A stretch of 64,000 nucleotides of DNA from Hydractinia symbiolongicarpus (GCF_029227915.1 NC_079881.1:24343501-24407500), one strand, 5' to 3'; shown: positions 28,401 through 41,560, counted from the stretch's first letter. Program-made: numbers and translations. The notes: generated from the letters alone by a model not told the origin.

Positions 28401-28748
28401 AAGACATTTTTTACTGTGCGACCAATCCTAGCCGTTAGCGCGCGCTGAAGAAATAGCGACAGGTTCAAAAACTACATTTCATTGAATTTCTAACGGTGTC
28501 AGTCCGTTTGAGTTACAACGGTTGGGTCACATATTCGTACTAACATGTATTTAGCGATATTTTTCTGATAATACTAGGTTGAATCGCTTTTAACAGTCAA
28601 ACGATTGATTGTGGGACTTAATTGAACTAACTTTGGACTGAGACCTTATAAATGTCATAAGTGAGTCAACTGGACTCCAAGAAATAACATTCTTCTTAAT
28701 TTGACATGATTGCCGGAACTCAGCGATTACACTGGGCGCTGTGATAGT
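25401..28748 (+). repeat. Nonameric tandem duplication, second copy (3,348 bp)
   Basis: Tandem partner of 22,053-25,400. Differences seen include GTGTTAGAACGG against GAGTTAGAACGG and GATAATACTAGG against GATATTACTAGG. Its last three units are repeated again after 28,749 (offset 1,119). Confidence 0.9.
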
Positions 28749-29740
28749 GCTTCATTTAAAAATTTAGATAGATAAGTCATTCTTTACTGTGGGACCAATC
28801 CTCGCCGTTATTGCGCGCTGAATAAATAGCAACAGTTTTAAAAACTACATTTCATTGACTTCCTAACGGTGTCAGTCCGTTTGAGTTAGAACGGTTGCGT
28901 CAAATATTCGTACGAACATATATTTAGCGATATTATTCGAGTATTACTAGGTTGGATCGCTTTTAACAGTGAAACGTTTGACTGAGGGACATAATTGAAC
29001 TGATTTTGGACTTTGACCTTATAAATGTGATAAAAGAGCCTTTTTGTCAACAAGAATTAACATTCTTCTCAATTTGACATGATTGCTGGAAATCAGCGAT
29101 TACACTGTGCGCTGTGGTAGCGCTTTATTTAAAAATTAAGGTGAATAAGTTATTTTTTACTGTGGGACCAATCCTAGTCGTTACTTTGCGCTGAAGAAAT
29201 AGAGACAGTTTCAGAAACTACATTTCGTTGACTTTCTAACGGTGCCAATCCGTTTAATTTACAACGGTTGCGTCACATATTTGTACCAACATGCATTTAG
29301 CGATAGTTTTCGGATATTACTAGGCTGCATCGCCTTTAACAGTGAAACGTTTCACTGTGGGACTTAATTGAACTGTTTTTGGACTGTGACCTTATAAGTG
29401 TGATAAGTGAGACAATTGCGCTCCAACAAGTAACATTCTTCATAATTTGACATGATTGCCGAAACTCAGCGATTACACTGGGAGCTGTGGTAGGACTTCA
29501 TTTAAAAATTAAGAAAAGAAAGTCATTTTTTACTGTGCGACCAATCCTAGCCGTTAGCGCGCGCTGAAGAAATAGCGACAGGTTCAAAAACTACATTTCA
29601 TTGAATTTCTAACAGTGTCAGTCCGTTTGAGTTACAACGGTTGGGTCACATATTTGTACTAACATGTATTTAGCGATATTTTTCTGATATTACTAGGTTG
29701 AATCGCTTTTAACAGTCAAACGATTGACTGTGGGACGTAA
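27630..29740 (+). repeat. Trimeric repeat, 1,119-bp offset
   Basis: 27,630-28,620 matches 28,749-29,739 with an offset of 1,119 bp (three units). The order is GCTTCATTTAAAAATTTAG, CCTCGCCGTTATTGCGCGC, AAGAGCCTTTTTGTCAAC, GAGACAG(A/T)TTCAGAAAC, ACTGTGCGACCAATCC. The second copy is more diverged. The same 1,119-bp offset links 29,481 with 30,600 (GGAGCTGTGGTAG). Confidence 0.8.
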
Positions 29741-30603
29741 TTGAACTAACTTTGGACGGTGACCTGATAAATGTGATAAATGAGGCAATAGGATCCCAAG
29801 AATTACCATTCTTCTTAATTTGACGTGATTGCCGGAACTCAGCTATTGCACTGGGCGCTGTGGTAGCGCTTCACTTTAAAATTTAGATAAATAAGTCACA
29901 TTTTGCTGTGGGACCAATCCTGGTCGTTAGCTCGCGCTGAGTAAATAGGAACAGTTTTCAAAACTACATTTCATTGAATTTCTAGTCGTATAAATTCGTT
30001 TGAGTTCCAACGGTTGCGTCAAATATTCGTACGAACATATATTTAGCGATATTGTTTGGGTATTACTAGGTTGTATCGCTTTTAACAGTGAAACGATTGA
30101 CTGTGGGACTTAATTGAACTGACTTAGGACTGTGCCTTTATAAATGTTATTAATGAGACAATTGCACTCCAAGAAATAACATTCTTCTTAATTTGACATG
30201 ATTGCCGGAACTCAGCGATTGCACTGGACGCTGTGGTAGCGCTTCACTTTAAAATTTAGATAAATAAGTCATTCTTCACCGTGGGACGAATCCTAGCCGT
30301 TATCGCGCGCTAAAGAAATAGGAACAGTTTCCAAAACTACATTTCATTGATTTTCTAGCGCTATAAATCCGTTTGAGTTACAACGGTTGCGTCACATATT
30401 CGTACCAACATGCATTTAGCGATAGTGTTCGGATATTACTAGGCTGCATCGCCTTTAACAGTGAAACGTTTTACTGTGGGACTTAATTGAACTGTTTTTG
30501 GACTGTGACCTTATAAGTGTGATAAGTGAGACAATTGGGCTCCAACAAGTAACATTCTTCATAATTTGACATGATTGCCGAAACTCAGCGATTACACTGG
30601 GAG

Positions 30604-32096
30604 CTGTGGTAGCACTTCATTTAAAAATTAAGAAAAGAAAGTCATTTTTTACTGTGCGACCAATCCTAGCCGTTAGCGCGCGCTGAATAAATAGCGACAG
30701 GTTCAAAAACTACATTTCATTGAATTTCTAATGGTGTCAGTCCGTTTGAGTTACAACGGTTGGGTCACATATTTGTACTAACATGTATTTAGCGATATTT
30801 TTCTGATATTACTACGTTGAATCGCTTTTAACAGACAAACAATTGACTGTGGGACTTAATTGAACTAACTTTGGACGGTGACCTGATAAATGTCATAAAT
30901 GAGGCAATAGGATCCCAAGAATTACCATTCTTCTTAATTTGACGTGATTGCCGGAACTCAGCTATTGCACTGGGCGCTGTGGTAGCGCTTCACTTTAAAA
31001 TTTAGATAAATAAGTCACATTTTGCTGTGGGACCAATCCTGGTCGTTAGCACGCGCTGAGTAAATAGGAACAGTTTTCAAAACTACATTTCATTGAATTT
31101 CTAGTGGTATAAATTCGTTTGAGTTCCAACGGTTGCGTCAAATATTCGTACGAACATATATTTAGCGATATTGTTCGGGTATTACTAGGTTGTATCGCTT
31201 TTAACAGTGAAACGATTGACTGTGGGACTTAATTGAACTGACTTAGGACTGTGCCTTTATAAATGTTATTAATGAGACAATTGCACTCCAAGAAATAACA
31301 TTCTTCTTAATTTGACGTGATTGCCGGAACTCATCGATTGCACTGGGCGCTGTGGTAGCACTTCATTTAAAAATTAAGAAAAGAAAGTCATTTTTTACTG
31401 TGCGACCAATCCTAGCCGTTAGCGCGCGCTGAATAAATAGCGACAGGTTCAAAAACTACATTTCATTGAATTTCTAATGGTGTCAGTCCGTTTGAGTTAC
31501 AACGGTTGGGTCACATATTTGTACTAACATGTATTTAGCGATATTTTTCTGATATTACTACGTTGAATCGCTTTTAACAGACAAACAATTGACTGTCGGA
31601 CTTAATTGAACTAACTTTGGACGGTGACCTGATAAATGTCATAAATGAGGCAATAGGATCCCAAGAATTACCATTCTTCTTAATTTGACGTGATTGCCGG
31701 AACTCAGCTATTGCACTGGGCGCTGTGGTAGCGCTTCACTTTAAAATTTAGATAAATAAGTCACATTTTGCTGTGGGACCAATCCTGGTCGTTAGCACGC
31801 GCTGAGTAAATAGGAACAGTTTTCAAAACTACATTTCATTGAATTTCTAGTGGTATAAATTCGTTTGAGTTCCAACGGTTGCGTCAAATATTCGTACGAA
31901 CATATATTTAGCGATATTGTTCGGGTAGTACTAGGTTGTATCGCTTTTAACAGTGAAACGATTGACTGTGGGACTTAATTGAACTGACTTAGGACTGTGC
32001 CTTTATAAATGTTATTAATGAGACAATTGCACTCCAAGAAATAACATTCTTCTTAATTTGACGTGATTGCCGGAACTCATCGATTGCACTGGGCGC
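30604..32096 (+). repeat. Dimeric repeat, 746 bp x2, next to the inversion
   Basis: Starting points with CTGTGGTAGCACTTCATTT at 30,604 and 31,350 are 746 bp apart, and the second copy runs to about 32,096. Both copies carry GAATAAATAGCGACAGG, TACTACGTTGAATCGC, AACAGACAAACAATTGAC and CAGCTATTGCACTGGGCG. This dimer set has no obvious counterpart in the first 3 kb of the right arm. Confidence 0.82.
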
Positions 32097-32242
32097 TGTG
32101 GTAGCGCTTCACTTTAAAATTTAGATAATTAAGTCACTTTTTGCTGCGGGACCAATCCTGGTCGTTAGCACGCGCTGAGGAAATAGGAACAGTTTCCAAA
32201 ACTACATTTCATTGATTTTCTAGCGCTATAAATCCGTTTGAG

Positions 32243-32498
32243 TTACAACGGTTGCGTCACATATTCGTACCAACATGTATTTAGCGATAGTGTTCGGATA
32301 TTACTAGTTTGCATCGCCTTTAACAGTGAAACGTTTCACTGTGGACTTAATTGAACTGATTCTGGACTTTGACCTTATAAATGTGACAAATAAGCCAGTT
32401 TGTCTACAAGAAAAAACGTTGATCTTAATTTGACATGATTGCTGGAACTCAGCGATTACACTGGGTGCTGTAGTAGCACTTTATTTGAAAATTAAGAT
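32243..32498 (+). repeat. Central inverted repeat, left arm (256 bp)
   Basis: This segment is the reverse complement of 32,839-33,094 with no gap and 7 mismatches counted by eye, about 97 percent. Both arms share rare variants not typical of the family: a one-base loss giving GTCCACAG instead of GTCCCACAG, and CGTTTTTTCTTGTAGAC instead of the usual CGTTATTTCTTGTAGTC. The inner ends leave a 340-bp loop made of the unique spacer plus about 127 bp of reversed satellite. It could form a very large hairpin or cruciform, and it marks the inversion junction. Confidence 0.9.
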
Positions 32499-32711
32499 GC
32501 ATACAAAAGAATGGGATGTTCACTTCCCTCCTTTTTCGCTTGCCTCTTTTTGGTTAGATTGTTTTTCTTTTCGTTTAGATTGTTTCGCTTTTCCATCCTT
32601 TCCGCTTTTCGCGTCTCTTTTTCTTCCTTCGCCTGTTTTTTTTCTTTCTTGTTCTTTCAAAAGTTCTTCTTGTGTTATTCTTTCGCACGTAAATTCATAG
32701 ATATTGGTGCT
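32499..32711. other. Unique pyrimidine-rich spacer at the satellite inversion point
   Basis: These 213 bp are the only stretch that matches neither the satellite nor the SINE. The forward array stops after GAAAATTAAGAT and the reversed array starts at AACCGTTGTAA. Between about 32,523 and 32,690 the plus strand is dominated by T and C, with runs of T up to eight and recurring cores such as TCGCTTTTCC and TTAGATTGTTT, the latter twice about 23 bp apart, suggesting a decayed short tandem repeat. Two overlapping 71-codon open frames cross it, but their composition (Phe, Ser, Leu, Cys) is what any T/C-rich strand gives. It could be filler captured at a break, the loop of a fold-back event, or a remnant of the sequence flanking the original array. 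Function unknown. Confidence 0.85.
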
Positions 32712-32838
32712 AACCGTTGTAATTGAAACGAACTGATACCGTTAGAAAGTCAATGAAAGGTAGTTTTGGAAACTGTCTCTACTTCTTCAGCGCGAACTAA
32801 CGGCTAAGATTGGTCCCACAGTAAAAAATGATTTATTT

Positions 32839-33094
32839 ATCTTAATTTTCAAATAAAGTGCTACCACAGCACCCAGTGTAATCGCTGAGTTCCAGCAATC
32901 ATGTCAAATTAAGATCAACGTTTTTTCTTGTAGACAAACTGGCTTATTTGTCACATTTATAAGGTCAAAGTCCACAATCAGTTCAATTAAGTCCACAGTC
33001 AAACGTTTCATTGTTAAAGGCGATGCAACCTAGTAATATCCGAACACTATCGCTAAATGCATGTTGGTACAAATATGTGACGCAACCGTTGTAA
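32839..33094 (-). repeat. Central inverted repeat, right arm (256 bp)
   Basis: Partner of 32,243-32,498. Beyond its outer end the match with the adjacent left-arm sequence stops. The right arm then continues with sequence that mirrors left-arm positions near 29,230-29,310 (shared private variant CCGTTTAATTTACAACGG), so about 3 kb of left-arm units have no counterpart at this point. Confidence 0.9.
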
Positions 33095-36000
33095 ATTAAA
33101 CGGATTGGCACCGTTAGAAAGTCAACGATATGTAGTTTCTGAAACTGTCTCTATTTCTTCAGCGCAAAGTAACGACTAGGATTGGTCCCACAGTAAAAAA
33201 TGACTTATTCACCTTAATTTTTAAATAAAGCGCTACCACAGCGCACAGTGTAATCGCTGATTTCCAGCAATCATGTCAAATTGAGAAGAATGTTAATTCT
33301 TGTTGACAAAAAGGCTCTTTTATCACATTTATAAGGTCAAAGTCCAAAATCAGTTCAATTATGTCCCTCAGTCAAACGTTTCACTGTTAAAAGCGATCCA
33401 ACCTAGTAATACCCGAATAATATCGCTAAATATATGTTCGTACGAATATTTGACGCAACCGTTCTAACTCAAACGGACTGACACCGTTAGGAAGTCAAAG
33501 AAATGTAGTTTTTAAAACTGTTGCTATTTCTTCAGCGCGCAATAACGGCGAGGATTGATCCCACAGTAAAGAATGACTTATCTATCTAAATTTTTAAATG
33601 AAGCACTATCACAGTGCCCATTGTAATCGCTGAGTTCCGGCAATCATGTCAAATTAAGAAGAATGTTATTTCTTGGAGTCCAGTTGACTCACTTATGACA
33701 TTTATAAGGTCTCAGTCCAAAGATAGTTCAATTAAGTCCCGCAGTCAATCGTTTGACTGTTAAAAGCGATTCAACCAAGTAATATCAGAAAACTATCGCT
33801 AAATACATGTTAGTACGAATATGTGACCCAACCGTCCTAACTCAAACGGACTGACACCGTTAGAAATTCAATGAAATGTAGTTTTTGAACCTGTCGCTAT
33901 TTCTTCAGCGCGCGCTAACGGCTAGGATTGGTCGCACAGTAAAAAATGACTTTCTTTTCTTAATTTTTAAATAAAGCGCTACCACAGCGCACAGTGTAAT
34001 CGCTGAGTTTCAGCAATCATGTCAAATTGAGAAGAATGTTAATTCTTGTAGACAAAAAGGCTCTTTTATCACATTTATAAGGTCAAAGTCCAAAATCAGT
34101 TCAATTAAGTCCCTCAGTCAAACGTTTCACTGTTAAAAGCGATCCAACCTAGTAATGCCCGAATAATATCGCTAAATATATGTTCGTACGAATATTTGAC
34201 GCAACCGTTGTAACTCAAACGAATTTATACCACTAGAAAGTCAATGAAATATAGTTTTGCAAACTGTTCCTATTTACTCAGCGCCTGCTAACGGCCAGGA
34301 TTGGTCCCACAGCAAAAAATGACTTATTTATCTAAGTTTTAAAGTGAAGCGGTACCACAGCGCTCATTGCAATCGCTGAGTTCCGGCAATCACGTCAAAT
34401 TAAGAAGAATGTTATTTCTTGGGGTCCAAATGTCTCATTTATCAGGTCACAGACCAAATTTAGTTCATTAAGTCCCACAGTCAATCGTTTCACTCTTAAA
34501 ATCGATGCCACCTAGTAATATCAGAAAAATATCGCTAAATACATGTTAGTACGAATATGTGACGCAACCCTTGTAACTCAAACTGATTGACACCGTTAGA
34601 AAGTAATGAAAGGTAGTATTTGAAACTCTCTCTATTTCTTCAGCGCGAACTAACGGCTAGGATTGGTCCCGCAGTAAAAAATGACTAATTTATCTTAATT
34701 TTTAAATAAAGCGCTACCACAGCGCCCAGTGTAATCGCTAAATTCCAGCACTCATGTCAAATTAAGAACAATGTTAATTCTTGGGGTCCAGTTGTCTCAC
34801 TTATCACATTTATAAGGTCACAGTCCAGAATGAGTTCAGTTAAGTCCCACAGTCAATCGTTTCACTGTTAAAAGCGATACAACTTAGTAATATCGGAAAA
34901 AAATATCAAAACACATGTTGGTACGAATATGTGACACAACCGTTGTAACTCAAACGGATTGACACAGTTAGAAAGTCAATGAAAGGTAGTTTTAGAAACT
35001 TTCTCTACTTTTTCAGCGTGAACTAACGGCTAGGATTGGTCCCACAGTAAAAAATGATTTATTTATCTCAATTTTCATATAAAGTTCTACCACAGCACCC
35101 AGTGTAATCGCTGAGTTCCAGCAAACATTTCAAATTAAGATCAACGTTATTTCTTGTAGTCAGACTGGCTTATTTGTCACATTTATAAGGTCAAAGTCCA
35201 CAATCAGTTCAATTAAGTCCCACAGTCAAACGTTTCACTGTTAAAGGCGATGCAACCTAGTAATATCCGAACACTATCGCTAAATACATGTTGGTACGAA
35301 TATGTGACGCAACCGTTGTAACTCAAACAGATTTATACCGTTAGAAAATCAATGAAATTTAGTTTTGGAAACTGTTCCTATTTCTTCAGCGCGCTATAAC
35401 GGCTAGGATTCGTCCCACGGTAAGAGAATGACTTATTTATCTAAATTTTAAAGTGAAGCGCTACTACAGCGCCCAGTGCAATCGCTGAGTTCCGGCAATC
35501 ATGTCAAATTAAGATGAATGTTACTTCTTGGAGTCCAATTGTCTCACTTATCACACTTATAAGGTCACAGTCCAAAATCAGTTCAATTAAGTCCCACAGT
35601 CAAACGTTTCACTGTTAAAGGCGATGCAACCTAGTAATATCCGAACACTATCGCTAAATACATGTTGGTACGAATATGTGACGCAACCGTTGTAACTCAA
35701 ACGAATTTATACCACTAGAAAGTCAATGAAATGTAGTTTTGGAAACTGTTCCTATTTACTCAGCGCGAGCTAACGGCCAGGATTGGTCCCACAGCAAAAA
35801 ATGACTTATTTATCTAAGTTTTAAAGTGAAGCAGTACCACAGCGTTCATTGCAATCGCTGAGTTCCGGCAATCACGTCAAATTAAGAAGATTGTTATTTC
35901 TTGGGGTCCAAATGTCTCATTTATCAGGTCACAGTCCAAAGTTAGTTCATTAAGTCCCATAGTCAATCGTTTCACTGTTAATATCGATGCAACCTAGTAA

Positions 36001-39000
36001 TATCAGAAAAATATCGCTAACTACATGTTAGTACGAATATGTGACCCAACCGTTGTAACTCAAACGGACTGACCCCGTTAGAATCTCAATGAAATGTAGT
36101 TTTTGAACCTGTCGCTATTTCTTCAGCGCGCGCTAACGGCTAGGATTGGTCCCACAGTAAAAAATGACTTTCTTTTCTTAATTTTTAAATGAAGTGCTAC
36201 CACAGCGCCTGGTGTAATCGCTGGGTTTCGGCAATCATGTCAAATTAAGATGAATGTTACTTCTTGGAGTCCAATTGTCTCACTTATCACACTTATAAGG
36301 TCACAGTCCAAAATCAGTTCAATTAAGTCCCACAGTCAAACGTTTCACTGTTAAAGGCGATGCAACCTAGTATTATCCGAACACTATCGCTAAATACATG
36401 TTGGTACGAATATGTGACGCAACCGTTGTAACTCAAACGGATTTATACCGCTAGAAAATCAATGAAATGTAGTTTTGTAAACTGTTCCTATTTCTTCAGC
36501 GCGCGATAACGGCTAGGATTCGTCCCACGGTAAAGAATGACTTATTTATCTAAATTTTAAAGTGAAGCGCTACCACAGCGCCCAGTGCAATCGCTGAGTT
36601 CCGGCAATCATGTCAAATTAAGAAGAATGTGATTTCTTGGAGTCCAATTGTCTCATTAATAACATTTATAAAGTCACAGTCCTAAGTCAGTTCAATTAAG
36701 TCCCACAGTCAATTGTTTCACTGTTAAAAGCGATACAACCTAGTATTACCCGAATAATATCGCTAAATATATGTACGTACGAATATTTGACGCAACCGTT
36801 GGAACTCAAACGAATTTTTACCACTAGAAATTCAATGAAATTTAGTTTTGGAAACTGTTCCTATTTACTCAGCGCGCGCTAACGGCTAGGATTGATCCCA
36901 CAGTAAAATTGACTGATTTACCTAAATTTTTAAATAAAGCGCTACCACAGCGCCCAGTGTAATCGCTGAGTTCCGGAAATCACGTCAAATTAACAAGAAT
37001 GTTATTTCTTGGAGTCCAGTTGACTCACTTATGACATTTATAAGGTCTCAGTCCAAAGTTAGTTCAATTAAGTTCCACAGGCAATCGTTTTACTGTTAAA
37101 AGCGATACAACTTAGTAATATCGGAAAAAAATCACTAACTACATGTTGGTACGAATATGTGACGCAACAGTTGTAACTCAAACGGACTGACACCGTTAGA
37201 AAGTCGATGAAATGCAGTTTTTGAAACTGTCTCTAGTTCTTCAGCGCGAACTAAGGACTAGGATTGGTCCCACAGTAAAAAATTACTTACTTATCTTAAT
37301 TTTTAAATAAAGCGCTACCACAGCGCCCAGTGTAATCGCTGAGTTCCAGTAATCACCTGAAATTAAGAACAATGGTATTTTTGGGATCCAGTTGGCTCAC
37401 TTATCACATTTATAAAGTCACAGTCCAGAATGAGTTCAAATAAGTCCCATAGTCAATCGTTTCACTGTTAAAAGGGATACAACATAGTAATATCGGAAAA
37501 AGATATCTAAACACATGTTGGTACGAATATGTGGCGAAACCGTTGTAACTTTAACGGATTGACACTGTTAGAAAGTCAATGAAATGTAGTTTTGGAAACT
37601 GTCTCTATTTCTTCAGCGCGAACTAACGGCCAGGATTGGTCCCACAGTAAAAAATGACTTATTTATTTTAATTTTTAAATAAAGCGCTACAACAGCGCCC
37701 CGTGTAATCGCTGAGTTCCAGCAATCATGTCAAGTTAAGAGCAACGTTATTTCTTGTAGTCAAACTGGCTTATTTATCACACTTATAAGGTCACAGTCCA
37801 AAATCAGTTCAATTAAGTCCCACAGTAAAACGTTTCACTGTTAAAAGCGATGCAACCTAGTAATATCCAAACACTATCGCTCAATACATGTTGGTACGAT
37901 TATGTGACGCAACCGTTGTAACTCAAACGGTATTATACCGCTAGAAAGTCAATGACATGTAGTTTTGGAAACTGTTCCTATTTATTCATCGCGTGCTAAC
38001 GGCCAGGATTGGTCCCACAGTAAGAAATGACTTATTTATCTAATTTTTTAAATGAAGCGCTACCACAGCGCCCTGTGTAATCGCTGAATTCCAGCAATCA
38101 TGTTAAATTAAGAAAAAATGTTATTTCTTGGGGTCCAATTGTCTCATTTATCACATTTATCAGGTCACAGTGCAAAGTTAGTTCATTAAGTCCCACAGTC
38201 AATCGTTTCGCTGTTAAAAGCGATGCAACCTAGTAATATCAGAAAAATATCGCTAAATACATGTTAGTACGAATATGTGACCCAACCCTTGTAACTCAAA
38301 CGGACTGACACCGTTAGAAATTCAATGAAATGTAGTTTTTGAACCTGTCGCTATTTCTTCAGCGCGCGCTAACGGCTAGGGTTGGTCCCACAGTAAAAAA
38401 TGACTTTCTTTTCTTAACTTTTAAATGAAGCGCTACCACAGCGCCCAGTGTGATCGCTGAGTTTTGGCAATCATGTGAAATTAAGAAGAATGTTATTTCT
38501 TGTAGTCCAGTTGACTCACTTATGACATTTATAAGGTCAGAGTCCAAACTTAGTTCAATTAAGTTCCACAGGCAATCGTTTCACTGTTAAAAGCGGTACA
38601 ACTTAGTAATATCGGAAAAAAATCACTAACTACATGTTAGTACGAATATGTGACCCAACCGTTGTAACTCAAACGGACTGACACCGTTAGGAAGTCAATG
38701 AAATGTAGTTTTTAAAACTGTTGCTATTTCTTCAGTGCGAACTAACGGCTAGGATTGGTCCCACAGTAAAAAATGACTTACTTATCTTAATTTTTAAATA
38801 AAGCGCTACCACAGCGCCCAGTGTAATCGCTGAGTTCCGGCAATCACGTCAAATTAAGAAGATTGGTAATTCTTGGGGTCCAATTGTCTCATTTATCACA
38901 TTTATTAGGTCACAGTCCAAATTTAATTCAATTAAGTCCCACAGTCAATCGTTTCACTGTTAAAAGCGATGCAACCTGGTAATATCAGAAAAATATCGCT

Positions 39001-41499
39001 AAATATATGTTTGTACGAATATGTGACCCAACCGTTGTAACTCAAACGGACTGACACCGTTAGGAAGTCAATGAAATGTAGTTTTTAAAACTGTTTCTAT
39101 TTCTTCAGCGCGCAATAACGGCGAGGATTGGTCCAACAGTAAAGAATGATTTATCTATCTAAATTTTTAAATGAAGCACTATCACAGCGCCCAGTGTAAT
39201 CGCTGAGTTCCGGCAATCATGTCAAATTAGGAAGAATGTTATGTCTTGGAGTCCAGTTGACTCACTTATGACATTTATAAGGTCAGAGTCCAAAGTTAGT
39301 TTAATTAAGTTCCACAGGCAATCGTTTCACAGTTAAAAGCGGTACAACTTAGTAATATCGGAAAAAAATCACTAACTACATGTTGGTACGAAAATGTGAC
39401 GCAAATGTTGTAACTCAAACGGACTGACACCGTTGGAAAGTCGATGAAATGTAGTTTTTGAAACTGTCTCTATTTCTTCAGCGCGAACTAAGGGCTAAGA
39501 TTGGTCCCACAGTAAAAAATGACTTACTTATCTTAGTTTTTAAATAAAGCGCTACCACAGCGCCCAGTGTAATCGCTGAGTTCCAGCAATCACGTCAAGT
39601 TAAGAACAATGGTATTTCTTGGAGTCCAATTGTCTCACTTATCACACTTATAAGGTCACAGTCCAAAATCAGTTCATTTAAGTACCACAGTCAATCGTTT
39701 CACTGTTAAAAGCGATACAACCTAGTAATATCAGAAAAACATCCCTAAATACATGTTGGTACGAAAATGTGACGCAACCGTTGTAACTCAAACGGATTGA
39801 CACCGTTAGAAAGTCAATGAAATGTAGTATTTGAATCTCTCTCTATTTTTTCAGCGCGAACTAACGGCTAGGATTGGTCCCACAGTAAAAAATGACTTAT
39901 TTATCTTATTTTTTAAATAAAGCGCTACCACAACGCCCAGTGTAATCGCTGAGTTCCAGCAATCATGTCAAATTAAGAAAATTGTTATTTCTTGGGGTCC
40001 AGTTCGCTCATTTATTAGGTCACTGTCCAAAGTTAGTTTATTAAGTCCCACAGTCAATCGTTTCACTGTTAAAAGCGATGCAGCCTAGTAATATCAGAAA
40101 AATATCGCTAAATACATGTTAGTACCAATATGTGACCCAACCGTTGTAACTCAAACGGACTGACACCGTTAGAAATTCAATGAAATTTAGTTTTTGAACC
40201 CGTCGCTATTTCTTCAGCGCGCGCTAACGGCTAGGATTGGTCCCACAGTAAAAAATGACTTTCTTTTCTAAATTTTTAAATGAAGCGCTACCAAGGCCCC
40301 CAATGTAATCGCTGAGTTCCGGCAATCACGTCAAATTAAGAAGATTGGTAATTCTTGGGGTCCAATTGTCTCATTTATCACATTTATTAGGTCACAGTCC
40401 AAATTTAATTCAATTAAGTCCCACAGTCAATCGTTTCACTGTTAAAAGCGATGCAACCTGGTAATATCAGAAAAATATCGCTAAATATTTGTTTGTACGA
40501 ATATGTGACCCAACCGTTGTAACTCAAACGGACTGACACCGTTAGGAAGTCAATGAAATGTAGTTTTTAAAACTGTTTCTATTTCTTCAGCGCGTAATAA
40601 CGGCGAGGATTGGTCCAACAGTAAAGAATGATTTATCTATCTAAATTTTTAAATGAAGCACTATCACAGCGCCCAGTGTAATCGCTGAGTTCCGGCAATC
40701 ATGTCAAATTAGGAAGAATGTTATGTCTTGGGGTCCAGTTGGCTCACTTATCACATTTATAAAGTCACAGTTCAGAATGAGTTCAAATAAGTCCCATAGT
40801 CAATTGTTTCACTGTAAAAAGCGATACAACTTAGTAATATCGGAAAAAAATATCTCAACACATGTTAGTACGAATATGTGACCCAACCCTTGTAACTCAA
40901 ACGGACTGACACCGTTAGAAATTCAATGAAATGTAGTTTTTGAACCTGTCGCTATTTCTTCAGCGCGCGCTAACGGCTAGGATTGGTCCCACAGTAAAAA
41001 ATGACTTTCTTTTCTTAACTTTTAAATGAAGCGCTACCACAGCGCACAGTGTGATCGCTGAGTTTCGGCAATCATGTCAAATTAAGAAGAATGTTATTTC
41101 TTGTAGTCCAGTTGACTCACTTATGACATTTATAAGGTCAGAGTCCAAACTTAGTTCAATTAAGTTCCACAGGCAATCGTCTCACTGTTAAAAGCGGTAC
41201 AACTTAGTAATATCGGAAAAAAATCACTAATTACATGTTAGTACGAATATGTGACCCAACCGTTGTAACTCAAACGAACTGACACCGTTAGGAAGTCAAT
41301 GAAATGTAGTTTTTAAAACTGTTGCTATTTCTTCAGTGCGAACTAACGGCCAGGATTGGTCCCACAGTAAGAAATGACTTATTTATCTAAATTTTTAAAT
41401 GAAGCGCTACCACAGCGCCCAGTGTAATCGCTGAATTCCAGCAATCATGTCAAATTAAGAAAAATTTTATTTCTTGGGGTCCAATTGTCTCATTTATCA

Positions 41500-41560
41500 C
41501 ATTTATCAGGTCACAGTCGAAAGTTAGTTCATTAAGTCGCTAAATACATGTTAGTACGAA
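41500..41560 (-). repeat. Satellite unit with the same 59-bp deletion, right arm
   Basis: AGTTCATTAAGT joins CGCTAAATACATG at 41,537. This is the reverse complement of the junction at 21,920, with the linked change CACAGTCGAAAG (CACAGTCCAAAG elsewhere). Two independent private characters at one mirrored place identify the arms as homologous. Confidence 0.88.

Larger units (their letters stand above)
1..32498 (+). repeat. Satellite array, left arm, ~373-bp units in forward orientation
   Basis: Head-to-tail units follow one another with a spacing of 372-374 bp, measured from the landmark TGTGGGACCAATCC at 1,435, 1,808, 2,180, 2,553 and 2,925. Landmarks in unit order are CCGTTAG, GAAGAAATAG, TTTCATTGACTTTCTAACGG, CCGTTTGAGTTACAACGG, GTACCAACATGTATTTAG, ATTACTAGGTTG, CGCTTTTAACAGTGAAACG, ACTTAATTGAACT, TGACCTTATAAATGTGATAA, TTAATTTGACATGATTGC, CTCAGCGATTACACTGGGCG and a GCGCT/AGCGC dyad. 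Several unit classes recur, told apart by the segment after ACATGT (TTAGCGATAGTGTTCGG, TTAGCGATATTTTTCTG, AGTTAGTGATTTTTTTCC, TTTAGATATTTTTTCC, TTTAGGGATGTTTTTC). All three reading frames are heavily stopped and no gene is embedded. Apart from three SINE copies nothing interrupts the array. I do not recognise the family; a centromeric or heterochromatic role would be inference. Confidence 0.97.

Noticed and set aside
32499-32711. Telomere or rDNA fragment in the spacer
   Set aside because: No TTAGGG-type tandem repeats and no recognisable rRNA sequence are present; it is irregular T/C-rich sequence.
32485-32726. Two overlapping 71-codon open frames across the central spacer
   Set aside because: One begins at TTG in satellite sequence. 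Both owe their length to a T/C-rich strand lacking stops and have low-complexity Phe/Ser/Leu/Cys composition. They overlap in different frames.
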